A stretch of DNA of 64,000 nt from CAVRUD01 sp963849635 (GCA_963849635.1 CAWKIA010000035.1:4853-68852); one strand, 5' to 3'; shown: positions 26,821-37,366, counted from the stretch's first letter. Notes: generated by a model not told the origin, from the letters alone. Program-made: numbers and translations.

Positions 26821-27816
26821 GTGAAACAAGCGATTCTGGACGCACCGGGCCGTTTCTCCATTGTCGATGTGCCTATCCCGGAGCTTGCCCCTGGGCAGGT
26901 CCTGGTCAAGGTTGCCGCCTGCGGCGTGTGCACCTCTGAGTTGGATGTCTGGGACGGTTCGACCGGTGGTGCCGGGCTCCCCCGAGCCATCGGCCACGAG
27001 GTTAGCGGTGTTGTCGACGACCTGGCCCCGGGAGTGGCGGGGCTAGAGCCCGGTGATGCGGTCGGAGTCTGGGTCACGGGAGGCGGCTTCGCCGAGTACG
27101 TCGCTGTCGATGCTTCCTGGTGCTACCCGGCCGCAAGCGTCCCGCTCGATCTCGCACTGGCGGAGCCCGTCGCCTGTGCGGTCAACGCGGTCGAGATGGC
27201 AGATCCCAAGCTTGGTGATGATGTGGTCATCATCGGGGCTGGATTCATGGGGCACCTGGTTCACAAGTTGGTGGCGTTGCGCGGGCCGCGCCAGATCATT
27301 GTGGCCGATACTCGCCCGGACGCCCTGGAGATCGCGACATTGGTGGGGGCGACGCGCGTTGTTGACGTGACCCGAGAGCCGCTGAGCGAGGTCGTCAAAT
27401 CCCTCACTGGTGGGCGTGGCAGCGATGTCACCTTCGAGGTGACTGGTGCCCAAGCGGCCCTGAGCGTAGCCGGGGAGGTGACCCGGATGAGCGGCACCAT
27501 CGCAATCGTTGGATACCACCAGAGCGGGGGAGGTGACCGGACGATCCCCCTTGCCCACTGGAACTGGATGGCCTTCCGGATCGCCAACGCCCACTTCCGC
27601 GGCGAGCAGGTGATTCGGCGTGGGATGAAGGTTGGGATGCGCCTGATGACCTCCGGCCGTCTCGACCTCTCCGACGTGGTGACCCATCGCTTTCCCCTCG
27701 GTGATATCGCTCGGGCGTTCGAGACGGCCCACACCAAGCCGGTCGGGTTTGCCAAGGCGACCGTCGTTGTTGCGCCGGATCTCGCGGAGTATGAGTCGAC
27801 CGAGAAGCCTGGTTAG
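26821..27816 (+). CDS. Medium-chain zinc-type dehydrogenase without the structural-zinc loop
   Basis: 331 residues from GTG 26821, which follows GGAGG by 4 bases; a GTG one codon earlier is also possible. GroES-like domain: 'GQVLVKVAACGVCTSELDVW' (catalytic Zn Cys), 'IGHEVSGVVDDLAPGV' (His-Glu). The four-Cys structural zinc lobe is absent; 'GVWVTGGGFAEYVAVDASWC' follows directly. Rossmann: 'DVVIIGAGFMGHLVHKLVAL', 'VADTRPDALEIA', 'GSDVTFEVTGAQAAL'. It lies in an apparent operon with the Gfo/Idh/MocA gene. Likely a polyol or sugar-alcohol dehydrogenase; substrate unknown. Confidence 0.9.
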   Translation: MKQAILDAPGRFSIVDVPIPELAPGQVLVKVAACGVCTSELDVWDGSTGGAGLPRAIGHEVSGVVDDLAPGVAGLEPGDAVGVWVTGGGFAEYVAVDASWCYPAASVPLDLALAEPVACAVNAVEMADPKLGDDVVIIGAGFMGHLVHKLVALRGPRQIIVADTRPDALEIATLVGATRVVDVTREPLSEVVKSLTGGRGSDVTFEVTGAQAALSVAGEVTRMSGTIAIVGYHQSGGGDRTIPLAHWNWMAFRIANAHFRGEQVIRRGMKVGMRLMTSGRLDLSDVVTHRFPLGDIARAFETAHTKPVGFAKATVVVAPDLAEYESTEKPG

Positions 27817-27909
27817 GAGCGGGTTGAGCGCTGGTCGCCTACCTGACGGCCAGATGATCAGCGCGTCGGAGCGACCTGCATTGTTTCCTTGGCTGCGCCA
27901 GGGACAGCT

Positions 27910-29178
27910 CTACCCCGATAGGCTGGACTCTTCGGGCAGGATCCCTATTCGCTCTCGCGCCACCGAGAACGCGAACGGCACCAGCAACGCCAGCGTCAGC
28001 GCCGCGCACCCGGCAAAGACCGCGCGCAGCCCATACGCCTCCGCCGCCCAGCCGCCCAGCGGCGCCCCGATCGCCATCGCGCCGAAGCTGACGAAGCGAT
28101 AGGCCCCGGCCACGCGGCCGCGCAAACCCTCGGGCACGGTCCTGGCTTGGAGTCCGAGTACCGCGATCACCCAGAGCGGCCCGCCGACATTGCCGATGAT
28201 CACCGCCGGTGCGATCAGCCAGGGGTTCGCGGTGACGGCGGTCGTCAGAAACATGATCCCGTTGCCGGCGATGTTGATCCCGATTGCCCAGGAGAGGCCA
28301 AGGCGGCGCTGGACGGCCGGCGCGCACCACGTCCCGGCCACGCCGCCGATACCCGCGGTCGTCAGCAGCCACCCATAGGCGAACTCCGTCAGGCCCATCG
28401 GCCCCGGCCGGACTGCGTAGAGGACCATCAACGCGCCCCAGGCGCTCCAGCAGCCGTTGATCACCGCCGCCATCAATGTGATGGAGCGCAAGAGGCGATG
28501 CTCCCAGAGAAAGCGCAGCCCCTCCCCGATCTCCGCGAGGAGGTGGCGCCGTGGCGCGCCGACTGGCCGGAACCGGCCCGGCATCGCCGCAAGCAGCAGG
28601 GCTGCCCCGCCGAACCACCCCGCCGCTGCCCCGACCGCCCAGCCGAGCGCGATCCCGGCCAGGGCGCCGCCGAGCGGCGCCACGACGATCTCCGCCACCG
28701 CCATTGCCCCGTAGAGACGGGCATTCGCGTCATCGACCGCCTTTGCCGGTACGACCATTGGCACCAGTGCGGGGACGGTCGTCTCGGCGAAGACATCGCC
28801 GGTGCCGAGCAGGATGGCCGCGAGGTAGAGAAGCGGCAGGGCGCCGCCGTCCGCCGCGACCGATCCGGCCAGCGCCGCGAAGGCGGCGGCGCGTGACCAG
28901 TTGACCCAGAGCAGGATCGTGCGCCGGTCGAGCCGATCGACGATCGCCCCCGCCGGCAACCCAATCACCAACCACGGCGCGGAGAGCGCGAGTGCCACGA
29001 GCGATATCGCCACCGGCGAGGTGGTGTGCGACGCGGCCAGCAGCGGTAGCGCGAACCGGCCAAGCTGGCTCCCGACGAACGCCGCCGATGCCCCGCCCCA
29101 GAGATATCGAAACGAACGATCCCAGTCGCCCGCGATAGCGCGGGCGAGAGCACCCTGTGTGATCCTGTATCCAGACAC
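27910..29178 (-). CDS. MFS transporter, enterobactin-exporter/macrolide-efflux-like (MFS_3)
   Basis: 422 residues from GTG 29178, which follows GGGGGA by 4 bases. Twelve hydrophobic segments in the MFS_3 style: 'YLWGGASAAFVGSQLGRFAL', 'SLVALALSAPWLVIGLPAGA', then the loop-2 motif 'IVDRLDRRTILLWVNWSR', 'YLAAILLGTGDVFAETTVPA', the central loop 'LLAEIGEGLRFLWEHRLLR', and 'LGLQARTVPEGLRGRVAGAY' in the second half. Such proteins export drugs or siderophores by proton antiport. It is transcribed alone, converging on the dehydrogenase. Confidence 0.88.
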   Translation of the reverse strand: MSGYRITQGALARAIAGDWDRSFRYLWGGASAAFVGSQLGRFALPLLAASHTTSPVAISLVALALSAPWLVIGLPAGAIVDRLDRRTILLWVNWSRAAAFAALAGSVAADGGALPLLYLAAILLGTGDVFAETTVPALVPMVVPAKAVDDANARLYGAMAVAEIVVAPLGGALAGIALGWAVGAAAGWFGGAALLLAAMPGRFRPVGAPRRHLLAEIGEGLRFLWEHRLLRSITLMAAVINGCWSAWGALMVLYAVRPGPMGLTEFAYGWLLTTAGIGGVAGTWCAPAVQRRLGLSWAIGINIAGNGIMFLTTAVTANPWLIAPAVIIGNVGGPLWVIAVLGLQARTVPEGLRGRVAGAYRFVSFGAMAIGAPLGGWAAEAYGLRAVFAGCAALTLALLVPFAFSVARERIGILPEESSLSG

Positions 29179-30107
29179 CTGATCCCCCGACCAGACCGGG
29201 CGACCACGGCGCGAGGCGCCGAGGGCACGCGGCCCGCCGCACTGCCCGCCTGGACGGCACTGGGTGGCCGGCGCCGGGCATGACGAAACGCAGGCTGCAT
29301 TGCGCGCCTGCGGCGTCGGGGATCTGTGACAGATAGGATTGAGTTGACCGCTCGCTAGAGCCTGGACCGCCGCGCTAGACACCGCGTTCCAGGGCCCCGG
29401 AGGTCATCCCTACGATGGTTGGCTTTTATCCCCCACGCCAGCACAGGCGCGGGGGCGAAGACAGGCGTGAATCACCTGCGTCCCTTCTCGAAGACACTCG
29501 CCGGACCGATCGGCGCGGCCGACACCGGCACTATCGATTCTCCACACCTGCCGCCTGTCGTCAACTCCTCTTTGCGGTCAATCCAGCGGGATTCGTGCCG
29601 GGCCTGCTCCGGGGTCAAGACTCCCGGCGGGGACGAGCCGGGTGGCGGTGCCGGCCGCTGAGAGGAGTGTCCAGAGGAGGAGGGACCAGAGGGCGAGGAT
29701 CTCAACGAGAGCGGTGAGACCGAGGCTCCAGTGGTGGCTGCCGGCGATGGCTGTCGTTCCCACCCCGGCGGCGGGCATGCTCTTAGCGGTTGCGATTGAT
29801 CCGTACATCCCTTTAGGCACCTTGTGCATGTGCTTCGATCGTCGCGATGCCCCAGTTGCGGTCCCGCCGGAGCGCCACGCGCCCCCAGGCTCAGATGAAG
29901 ACCGCGCCGATGAGAAGTCGTAGGCCATCTCCGGCACGATCGAAAGCGATATGGCGCGGGCAGACCAACCGCCGCGCCAGGTGGAGACGATGTGGGTCCA
30001 TGTGATGCTCGCGCTACCGAATTCTCGGGAGGTGATGGCACGTTCGCCCCGACTGAGATACTGGACCGTGGTGGCCTAGACGACCGGCGCCTGTCGCGGG
30101 AGGAGAA
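29179..30107. other. Long gene-poor stretch
   Basis: About 930 bases between the MFS gene and the small cupin. The only candidate is a 76-codon minus-strand frame (29578-29808). The rest has no coding frame with a ribosome-binding site that I would defend, and no clear repeat. Confidence 0.5.
29578..29808 (-). CDS. Possible small single-span membrane protein
   Basis: A 76-residue frame from ATG 29808. It begins MYGSIATAKSMPAAGVG and has one hydrophobic segment (LTALVEILALWSLLLWTLLS) followed by a polar Pro/Gly tail. The 'MPAAGVGTT' before the helix is reminiscent of an LPxTG-like wall-anchor order, but there is no basic tail. The ribosome-binding site is poor (aaaggg directly at the ATG). 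Weak call. Confidence 0.3.
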   Translation of the reverse strand: MYGSIATAKSMPAAGVGTTAIAGSHHWSLGLTALVEILALWSLLLWTLLSAAGTATRLVPAGSLDPGAGPARIPLD

Positions 30108-30113
30108 TTGGAC

Positions 30114-30498
30114 GTGGAGCACGTGATCCCGTTTGCGATGCTGGAGGCGTTCTACGACGAGCCGGGCGAGTACGGCTGGATCATGGACGCCCACAAGCAT
30201 GGCTTTGCCCGCATCAGCCTGATCGTGACCGACACCGCTCCGGGAGGAGGACCGCCACTGCACACGCCATACCTGTGAGGAGGCGGTCGTGGTCCCACCT
30301 GGCGCCCACATGCGCTATGTCATTGGCGGCGAGCCGCTGGAGGTGGATGGGCCCGCCATCGTGCGGATTCCAGCGGGGACTCCGCACGCGTTCGTCAACG
30401 CGGGAACTGAGCGGGTCTCGTTGGTCTGCATCTTCCCGGACCGCAGCTTTTGGGACGGATACGTCGAGTTGGGCTCGAATCCGCTCCTCCCGGGTTGA
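30114..30498 (+). CDS. Small single-domain cupin; one-base insertion
   Basis: GTG 30114 (or TTG 30108) after GGAGGAG. The first frame reads MEHVIPFAMLEAFYDEPGEY and on to GGGPPLHTPYL, then stops. Dropping one C of the pair at 30267-30268 restores 'PPLHTHTCEEAVVVPPGAH' and continues to 'RIPAGTPHAFVNAG' and the stop at 30498. The repaired protein (about 127 residues) has the complete cupin set HTH...E and PHAFVN, so it is a metal-binding small cupin. Function is unknown. The exact fit of the repair argues for a sequencing or assembly indel. Confidence 0.75.
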
Positions 30499-30790
30499 TG
30501 GCCATGACGCCTATCCAGAGAGGGCGCGGCGTGTTCCGGTTCCGGCGCCTCCGGCGGTGAGCGCGGTCGCGCCGGCAGGCTCAGGGGGCCAGCCACGACT
30601 GAACCCGTGGGGCGTTCTCCGATGATTAAGCATGGTGATGCGAAATCGCCTCACCCGATTAATCAATTGTTCCGATGTCGCACGCTGCGATGGGCGCCTA
30701 GAGTCTTCCCAGTGGCACTGCCACCAACGGTTGTCGATGCCGGCCGCCAGAGATTGCGAGCGGCCGGCTCGTGGAAGGCTCATCACGACG

Positions 30791-31492
30791 ATGTCAATCA
30801 ACGTACGACGCATTCCGTTCGTCCTCACCGCGCTGCTGGCTCTGCTCGTGACCGGGCAGGCGGCAGGCGCCCAGGACAGCGGCTTAATGTTCAAGGGCGA
30901 GGCCCTCAACGCCACATTCTCATCGGTCGACGCCAACGGGTTCGTGACCAACATCACCGTCTACGCCGACGATCAGAGCTACAACGTCAAGGGCCAGGGC
31001 GGCCCCGCGGAACGCACCTCGTCGTTCTACGTCACGGTCGAGCAGTACGATCCCTCATGCGTTGGAGGCCCGAAGCTCGACGCCCAGGCCGGCGGTGGGG
31101 GCGGCGACCCGACCTGCTTCTACCGCTCCCTCGAGGGTGCCCTCCCCGGTAAGGACGGCGGACCTGGTCTGCCCGACGACGCCTTCGTCGTGAGCAACAA
31201 CCAGCTCGACGGTGCCTGGCTGACCGGGAACATCACCCTGGTCGAATGGGACAGTGAGGGCAACCCCAAGACGCAGGACGCGACGGTCTCGCTCTCCTTC
31301 ACACCGACCACCGACATTTACCGCATCCACGAGAACTGGCTGCGCCATACCCCGCCGGACGTTCAGACCGGGCACATCAATTCCCGCCAGCGCGACGGCG
31401 TCGCCACCGGGACCATCACCCTGGACGGGGGTACGCTGTCCCTCTCGTCGACCACGGCGATCCTCGCCGACTTCCAGCAGGTGAACACGTAA
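30791..31492 (+). CDS. Secreted protein of unknown function
   Basis: 233 residues from ATG 30791 (weak GGAAGG 13 bases upstream). Sec signal peptide RRIPFVLTALLALLVTGQAA, cleaved near GAQD. The mature part is beta-rich with a Gly-rich loop (DAQAGGGGGDP) and two Cys (PSCVGG, PTCFYR) close together. 'TATFSS...NGFVTNITVYADD' and 'GTITLDGGTLSLSSTTAIL' suggest a jelly-roll or lipocalin-like sandwich. No family is recognised. It stands alone. Confidence 0.7.
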   Translation: MSINVRRIPFVLTALLALLVTGQAAGAQDSGLMFKGEALNATFSSVDANGFVTNITVYADDQSYNVKGQGGPAERTSSFYVTVEQYDPSCVGGPKLDAQAGGGGGDPTCFYRSLEGALPGKDGGPGLPDDAFVVSNNQLDGAWLTGNITLVEWDSEGNPKTQDATVSLSFTPTTDIYRIHENWLRHTPPDVQTGHINSRQRDGVATGTITLDGGTLSLSSTTAILADFQQVNT

Positions 31493-31632
31493 TCCAGGAC
31501 GGCGGGTTCGCTCCCTTGACGTGATCGCGTCCGCGGCCTCCGGGCCATGGGCGCGGTCCACGTCAAGAGGCCTCAGTACGGCACTCCTGGGTAGCGGCGC
31601 CGCGCTGAAGAGCAGACCGCTCGGGCGTCGGA

Positions 31633-34456
31633 TCAGATGCTTCCCAGTGCCTCCGCGACCACCTCGTCCAGGGGGCATTCCCGTCCCGTCCCCATTGCCG
31701 CCGCGAATCCCTCCGCACCGAGCGTGGCCTCAATCGCCGCCGACCAGCGGTCGTAGTCCGCCTGCTCTGCCGGGGGCAATGGAAACCCGCCCCTCTCCCT
31801 TTGTGCCGCCGCCGCACCCAGCAGCCGCGCCGCCCGCTCGGCCTTGCCCCGTGCTACCCATAGCCCCGCCAGCGCCTCCAAGCGCTCCACGATGTGCCAT
31901 GGCTCGCCCGTCGCATGAACCAGGCGGAGGCTTTCAGCGAGCGTTTGCTGGGCCGAGTCCAGGTTGCCCTTGGTCAGTTCAATCAACCCCAGGCCGTAGA
32001 GCGCGAGACTCTCTTCGCTCACGTCGCCCAGTTCCCGGCATTCCGCGAGCCCTTCCAGGAGCGGTGAGACGGCCTCGTCATGCCGCCCCGCTAGCTGGAG
32101 GGCACGTCCCAGATTGACGAGGGCGTAGGTGATGGCGTAGCGGTCATCTAATGCCCGCCAAAGCGCGAGACTCTCCTCGGCATGCCGAACTGCGTCGGGT
32201 GCGCCAGAGAGAAACTCGGCCACTGATAGGTCGCTCATCGCTAACGCGAGGTTTCAGTAGCGTCGGCCAACCGCCTGAAAACGGGATGACCTCGCTGTAC
32301 GAGGTAATTGCGCCGGGGTAGTCCCCTAGGCACATTGCGGCCAAGCCAAGATCGTACTTCGCGGTTGCCACTCCGACTTGGTCGCCGAGTTCCTGTCTGA
32401 TGATGAGTTCGGTCTGCCGAAGCCGCCGAACTTCCTCGGAAGTCGCCGCGCTTCTCAGCCACATATGCGAGGTCCCCAGCGCTTCCGCTTCCCCACCCCG
32501 ATCACCCATCTCGCGCCGCATCGCGAGGACCGCCTGATAACATTGGGTAGCGCAGCTTGATCGCCCGGCTGCGTCGCCATGTACCCGGCCCCGCGAGCGC
32601 TCTCGCCCGCAGCGTGGTCACCTTTTGGTCGTCGCTGGAGCGCTCCATCGAGCCTGGTGGCTGCCTCCGAGATGCGGCCAAGCCGTCTCCAGTAGGACAT
32701 CAGAGCTACGACCATTCGCAGTTCCGCATCGTGGTCCACGCCGGGTTGGTCCCGAACCAGTCGAGGGCCGTGCGAAGGTTTTCGTCATCAGCGCGAAGCG
32801 CCCCAAGCGCCGCCCCCGTCTGGTTCTGGGCCATCTCCTTGTCCCGGACCTCCGCAAGGCCGAGGAAGTGCGTGGCGTGCGCTGCGCGTAGGATCGGCTC
32901 CTCATTCGAGTCCCGCATCTGTTCGACGGCGTACTCACGGATCGTCTCCAGCATCCGGACTCGCGGCGTGTCGTTCGCGACGGCTCCTTCCGCTTTCAGC
33001 AACGAGTGATCCACTAGCGCAGCGATGTCATCCAGCGAGGGCGCGACGGCGCCGGGGACCGAACCGATCACCGCTTCGGCGGCATCGATGGTCGCGCCAC
33101 CCGCGAAGACCGCCAGGCGGCGGAACGCGGCCTGCTCCGACGGGGTGAGCAACTCGTGGGACCATGCGATGGTGTCGCGGAGGGTCTGCTGGCGTGCGCT
33201 CGTCGCACCTCCACGGGTTAGCAGGGTGAGGCGGCTCCCGAGGCGGGCGAGGATGGCCGCCGGTGGCAGCAGTCGGACGCGGGCCGCTGCGAGCTCGATC
33301 GCCAGGGGTAATCCGTCGAGCCGGTGGCAGATCTCCGCCACCGGCCGTGCCATCCCCTCGGAAAGCGCGAAGTCCTTGCGGGCTTCTCGCGCGCGCTCGA
33401 CGAAAAGCCGTACCGCGGGGTTCTGCGCGAGCGTCGTCAGCGGCGGTAGGGCTGCCAGGTCGGGCAACGCGAGCTGCCCGACGGCGTAGAGCCATTCACC
33501 CTGGATCCCCAGTGGGATCCGGCTGGTCGCCAGCACTGTCAGTCCCGGACACGCATCAAGCAGCTCGGCGATCTCGCCGGCCCCCGCCGCGACATGCTCC
33601 ATGTTGTCAACGACGAGAAGTTTGGGTTCGTCACCGAGTCGTGCGGCAACAGATGCCGCAAGCGGTTGCTCCGGCTCCTCGGAGACGTCCAGCGCCGCCG
33701 CGACCGCCCCGATCATGGCGTCCGACCGCGTCAGCGGCGCGAGGTCAACAAACCAGGCGCCACCCGGGAAGTCGGGCGCTGCGCGCCGGGCCGCTTCCAG
33801 CGCAAGCCGGGTCTTGCCCGTGCCGCCCGGCCCGGTCAACGTGATCCACCGGCCCTGTGCCGATCAAGACCTGGAGTTCGCGTAGCTCCCGGTCGCGCCC
33901 GATTGTCGGACCGTCTGCCTGAGGAAGGTTGCCTGGAATGTCGAGCTGGATGTAGCCAACGCCGGTGAGCTCGGTGTCCGCTGGGGTCGGCAGACCGACG
34001 GTAAGACCGTGACGTGCCAGCGCCCGACCCACGAGCGGCAGCCACGTCTCGCTGGGCTGATCCAGCACCTCAATCCATTGCGCTCCTTCGAGCCAGTAGG
34101 CGACATCATCCGGAAAGGTCGTCGGCTCGAGCAAGAAAGGCAGGATCGGCCGGTCGTATCGCCAGGCGAGCATGATCTCCTGGCGCACGTTCCGCGACGC
34201 CAGCGATGCTGCTGAGCACATGAGCGCGACCGCCGTGCTTCCTTGCAGCGCGCTCGCGATTTCTGTTCCGTAGGCTGTACCGCCGGCGATTCCGGCCTGG
34301 TCGACCCGGACCTCCAGTCCTACCTTGCGGAGCGCCGCCGTGATATTCAGCACCCGGGTTCGGTCGACGCTGGTAGGAAACGAAGAGGTACGGGCCGGCC
34401 AGTACAGGCGGCAAGTCCGATGGAGTGGACGGCGTGGTGGCTTGGTTTTTCATCAT
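31633..34456 (-). CDS. TIR-STAND ATPase-TPR protein; at least five frameshifts
   Basis: Reconstructed from collinear pieces. ATG 34456 (MMKNQATTPSTPSDLPP) follows GGGAGA. TIR domain: strand 'GPYLFVSY', break near 34365, then 'TRVLNITAALRKVGLEVRVD', 'GTEIASALQGSTAVALMCSA', 'SLASRNVRQEIMLAWRYDRP' with the Glu at the position used by NADase TIRs, and 'ILPFLLEP'. A second break near 33857 joins 'GRDRELRELQVLIGTG' to the P-loop 'TGPGGTGKTRLALEAARR'. Walker B is 'KLLVVDNMEHV', followed by 'LATSRIPLGIQGEWLYAVGQ' and 'HRLDGLPLAIELAAARVRLL'. TPR helices run across breaks near 32722, 32540 and 32245 to 'TGRECPLDEVVAEALGSI'. No HTH is seen, so the output is probably the TIR domain itself. It may be immune-like (TIR-NLR) or a regulator; whether it is intact in the cell depends on the breaks being errors. 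Confidence 0.7.
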
Positions 34457-34802
34457 ATTCACGTCTCTCCCGTCGCCGATCAGCCCTGGGCGAGGCTTAC
34501 CAACGATCGCACAAGGCGGCCGGCCGTTGTGCGAACGACCAGCTGAGACGAGCTGGCGCAGTCCAACTATTGATTGCCACAGTGGCGATGCTCGAGCGCC
34601 GCAACGCATTACCTCCACCCTACGCCACCATGGCTCCGCCGGCAATAAGCTGGCGTTCGATCAATTGGTGTCCATTGGTTAGACATAGAAGCGCATCAGG
34701 GTACGATGATAGTGACAGAGCCCAACGCTTACGTGGGTGGCCACGTCGGTGTCGAAGAGACACCGGACAAAGTCGTGGGTGCGTCCCGGAGGACGAGTGT
34801 CA
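34457..34802. other. Divergent intergenic region
   Basis: 346 bases between the TIR-STAND gene (-) and the Cys-rich gene (+). It is less GC-rich than its surroundings in the right half (34630-34730). No coding frame or repeat is supported. Confidence 0.5.
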
Positions 34803-36642
34803 ATGGATGGTAACTGCTTCGACGATCTCGTTCGCACATTAGCCGTCCCTCGCTCTCGCCGCGCGGCCTTCAAAGCTGTGGTTGGGCTTACTGCCGGAGC
34901 GTTGCTTGGAGCCCGCTCCGGCGTGACGGGGGCAGCCGCCCGCAAGGTCGGTGTCTGCCATCGCACGGGCTCGACCAGAAACCTGTACCAGTTCCTCATC
35001 GTCGACGAAAACGCCGTGGACGCGCACCGTGCGCATGGTGATGCTGTTGGAGTGGATCTGCAAACGGATCTCGCCAACTGTGGAAGCTGCGGTGTCGTCT
35101 GCCCGATCTCGACCAATCCTTGTCTGGCGGCTGCTTGCCAGAACGGTGCCTGCGGCTTCGTGCCCGCCAACGAAGGCGGCGCGTGCAATGACGGCAACGC
35201 CTGCAGCCAGGCCGATACCTGCCGGGCTGGGGTGTGCATCGGGAGTAATCCTGTCCTGTGCACGGCGCTGGACCAGTGCCATATCGCGGGGGTATGCGAC
35301 CCGGGGAGCGGCATCTGCTCCAATCCCGCCAAGCCAGATGGCGCGTCCTGCGACGACGGCAATGCCTGCACCCAGACGGATACATGTCAGGGAGGTGCAT
35401 GCATCGGGAGCAATCCTGTCGTCTGCACCCCGCTCGATCAGTGCCATGATGTGGGCATCTGCAACCCGGCAACGGGTCTGTGCTCCAATCCGAATAGATC
35501 TGAAGGCACCCCCTGCAATGACAACAACGCCTGTACCAGTGGGGATACGTGCCAGGGCGGTGTTTGTACTGGGGGCAACGTCGTCGTCTGTCCCGCCAAC
35601 GGGTGCCAAACTGCCGGTTGTGACCCAGTCACCGGCTGCTTCACGACTGTCAAAGCCCCTTGGCACGTCGTGCAGTGACAACAACGTCTGCAACGGAGAT
35701 GAGACCTGCGACGGCTTTGGCAACTGCCAGGCGGGCTCGTCGGTCATCATCTGCCCGCCCTGCCTGAAGTGCAATCCGACGAGTGGGATCTGCGAGCCGG
35801 ACGCAAGTCAGGTCGGTGCCTCCTGCCCCGGCGACGGCGAACGTATGCTTTGGCGGATACCAGTGCAATGCCGCCGGCGCTTGCGTCGGTGTCCAGCCGA
35901 AGGTCTGCACCGCTCTCGATCAGTGCCACGATGCTGGCACCTGCAACCCGTCAACCGGTCTGTGCTCCAATCCGGACCAGCCCAACGGCATGGGCTGCGT
36001 CGACCCAAACAGGTGTAAGCATGGCACTGTCTGCAGGAATGGTGTTTGCACGGCCATGCAGGAAGAGATCTGTCCCCAACAGTGGGAAAACCCATGCCGT
36101 AGCGAGTCCGGCCAGTGCGACCCGCAAACAGGTCTCTGCGAGTACAGCGCGAGTCCGGCAGGGGAGGACTGTAGTACTCCAATGCTGTACCCGTGCACAA
36201 ATAGCACGTGCGATGGCGCGGGAACGTGCAATCGTGGGGGCGATATCTGCGATTCCGAGTGCCAGTACTGCAGCGAGTCTAGAAAACGCGTGTTTCGATA
36301 TTCCGGCCGAGGCCTCACGTCGAATGCGAAAGCGGCCTGGGCTTCTGCGGCGGCGGTATCTGCAAATCTCCCTGCGGAGGCGCGTGCCAGACGCAAAAGG
36401 ATGCCTGCTACGAGGTCCTGGATCCCGGTGGGGAGTTCACCGGGGACTACCTGTGCTGCGCCGGCCACCTTGACGCCAACGGCAATTGCTGCTGGCTCAA
36501 CAATGGGTTCGGCCAGGTGGTCGACGGCGTATGCCGGCCTCCGAGCATTCCCGAATGCTGCCCAATGCCTGCCCGGAACTCTGCAGCTTCAACAGGATCC
36601 GGCGCTTGGGCTAGCCGCGAACTCCTGGGCCGCCAGCCGTGA
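34803..36642 (+). CDS. Tat-exported Cys-rich repeat protein; four frameshifts
   Basis: ATG 34803 after GGAGGACG. The leader SRRAAFKAVVGLTAGALLG is of Tat type. The mature protein is a tandem array of Cys-rich units about 44 residues apart, each with 'G..C.D.NACT..DTC..G.C.G' followed by 'VVCTPLDQCH..G.C.P.TG.C'. Three full units lie in the first frame; after a break near 35653 the array continues (SCSDNNVCNGDETCDGFGNC), again after 35838 (ANVCFGGYQCNAAGACVG) and after 36280/36323 (CESGLGFCGGGICKSPCGG). The predicted end is the stop at 36642 in the last frame, although a stop near 36611 in another frame cannot be excluded. The Dickkopf/EB-module-like spacing predicts many disulfides and an adhesive or structural surface role. 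Repeats of this type are common in myxobacteria. Confidence 0.75.
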
Positions 36643-37222
36643 GCCGGCGCCACCACTCTGCCGGCTCACGGCCGTCCTCTGGGTCGAGAAGGCGGATCCC
36701 GTGCGGTGGCCGTGATTCGATCCAGACGACGGGTATGCCTCGCGCCCTTGCCTGAGCGACGACCTCGGCCGTGCCGCCCGGGCCGCGGGCTGGCTCGCCG
36801 TCCCAGACGGTCAAGAGGAGTTCGGCCTGATCGAGCATCACCTGGTTTGCCGCCGCGTACGCCGCGCCGTCACTCACATCTCCGCGTATTCCGGGGGGCT
36901 CGATCACGTGCTCCGCCCGCGCCAGCAACGTCTGGTAGTCCCGCCGTGACGCGGCCGACTCGAAGTCGCGCTCGAACTCATCTTCACTGAAAGGCAACAC
37001 CGCCACAAACGGCCACTCGCGCGCCAGCGCCTCGATCACGAAGAGTCGATCCGCCCCCTCTGCCAGCGAGACGATGATCGCTGGCGAACCCTGCGACAGC
37101 CCGGAGATCGTATCGAGTGTTTCGCCGATCCGGCGAGTCAACAGGGTTATGTCGGCTTGCTCTAGCCCAACATCCCGGTGACCACAGGCCATGACGCGAA
37201 ATCTGTCCTGGTCTCCGGCCAC
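36611..37222 (-). CDS. SLOG-like Rossmann nucleotide-binding protein
   Basis: 203 residues if GTG 37222 is the start, chosen because it keeps the first strand DRFRVMACGHRD whole; ATG 37192 would cut it. The features are of the SLOG/LOG-like superfamily: 'CGHRDVG' after strand 1; helix; 'SPAIIVSLAEGADRLFVIEA' (the AEGAD segment lies where SLOG proteins bind the nucleotide phosphate); 'FVAVLPFSEDEFERDF'; 'AAYAAANQVMLDQAELLLTV'; and 'WDGEPARGPGGTAEVVAQAR' with the Gly-Gly-Thr phosphate loop, then 'GIPVVWIES'. SLOG domains sense or cleave nucleotide ligands and often sit beside effectors. The gene is divergent, 144 bases away, from the ribokinase-fold/AAA+ gene. Its stop overlaps the end of the Cys-rich gene. 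Confidence 0.75.
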   Translation of the reverse strand: MAGDQDRFRVMACGHRDVGLEQADITLLTRRIGETLDTISGLSQGSPAIIVSLAEGADRLFVIEALAREWPFVAVLPFSEDEFERDFESAASRRDYQTLLARAEHVIEPPGIRGDVSDGAAYAAANQVMLDQAELLLTVWDGEPARGPGGTAEVVAQARARGIPVVWIESRPPHGIRLLDPEDGREPAEWWRRLTAGGPGVRG

Positions 37223-37366
37223 GCCGTTAACGTTCACAGCCTTCCCATCACGCAGAATGTGCGCGTTGCCGACCACTCTCCGCCGCTGCGCTATTCTAGC
37301 GGGCGTCCGCGTCTCGCTCTTGGAGGGATGTCGTCCCGTTCCGTCGCCATAGGAGTCCTCTCCCCG

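Noticed and set aside
34839..35774. Minus-strand frames rich in His, Arg or Cys opposite the Cys-rich repeats, looking like a repeat protein
   Set aside because: They are the complement of the plus-strand repeat array; only the plus strand has a Tat leader and ribosome-binding site.
34803..36300. Regular short repeats as a possible CRISPR array
   Set aside because: The period (about 130 bases) and the translated Cys pattern show coding repeats; there are no identical 25-40 base repeats with unique spacers.
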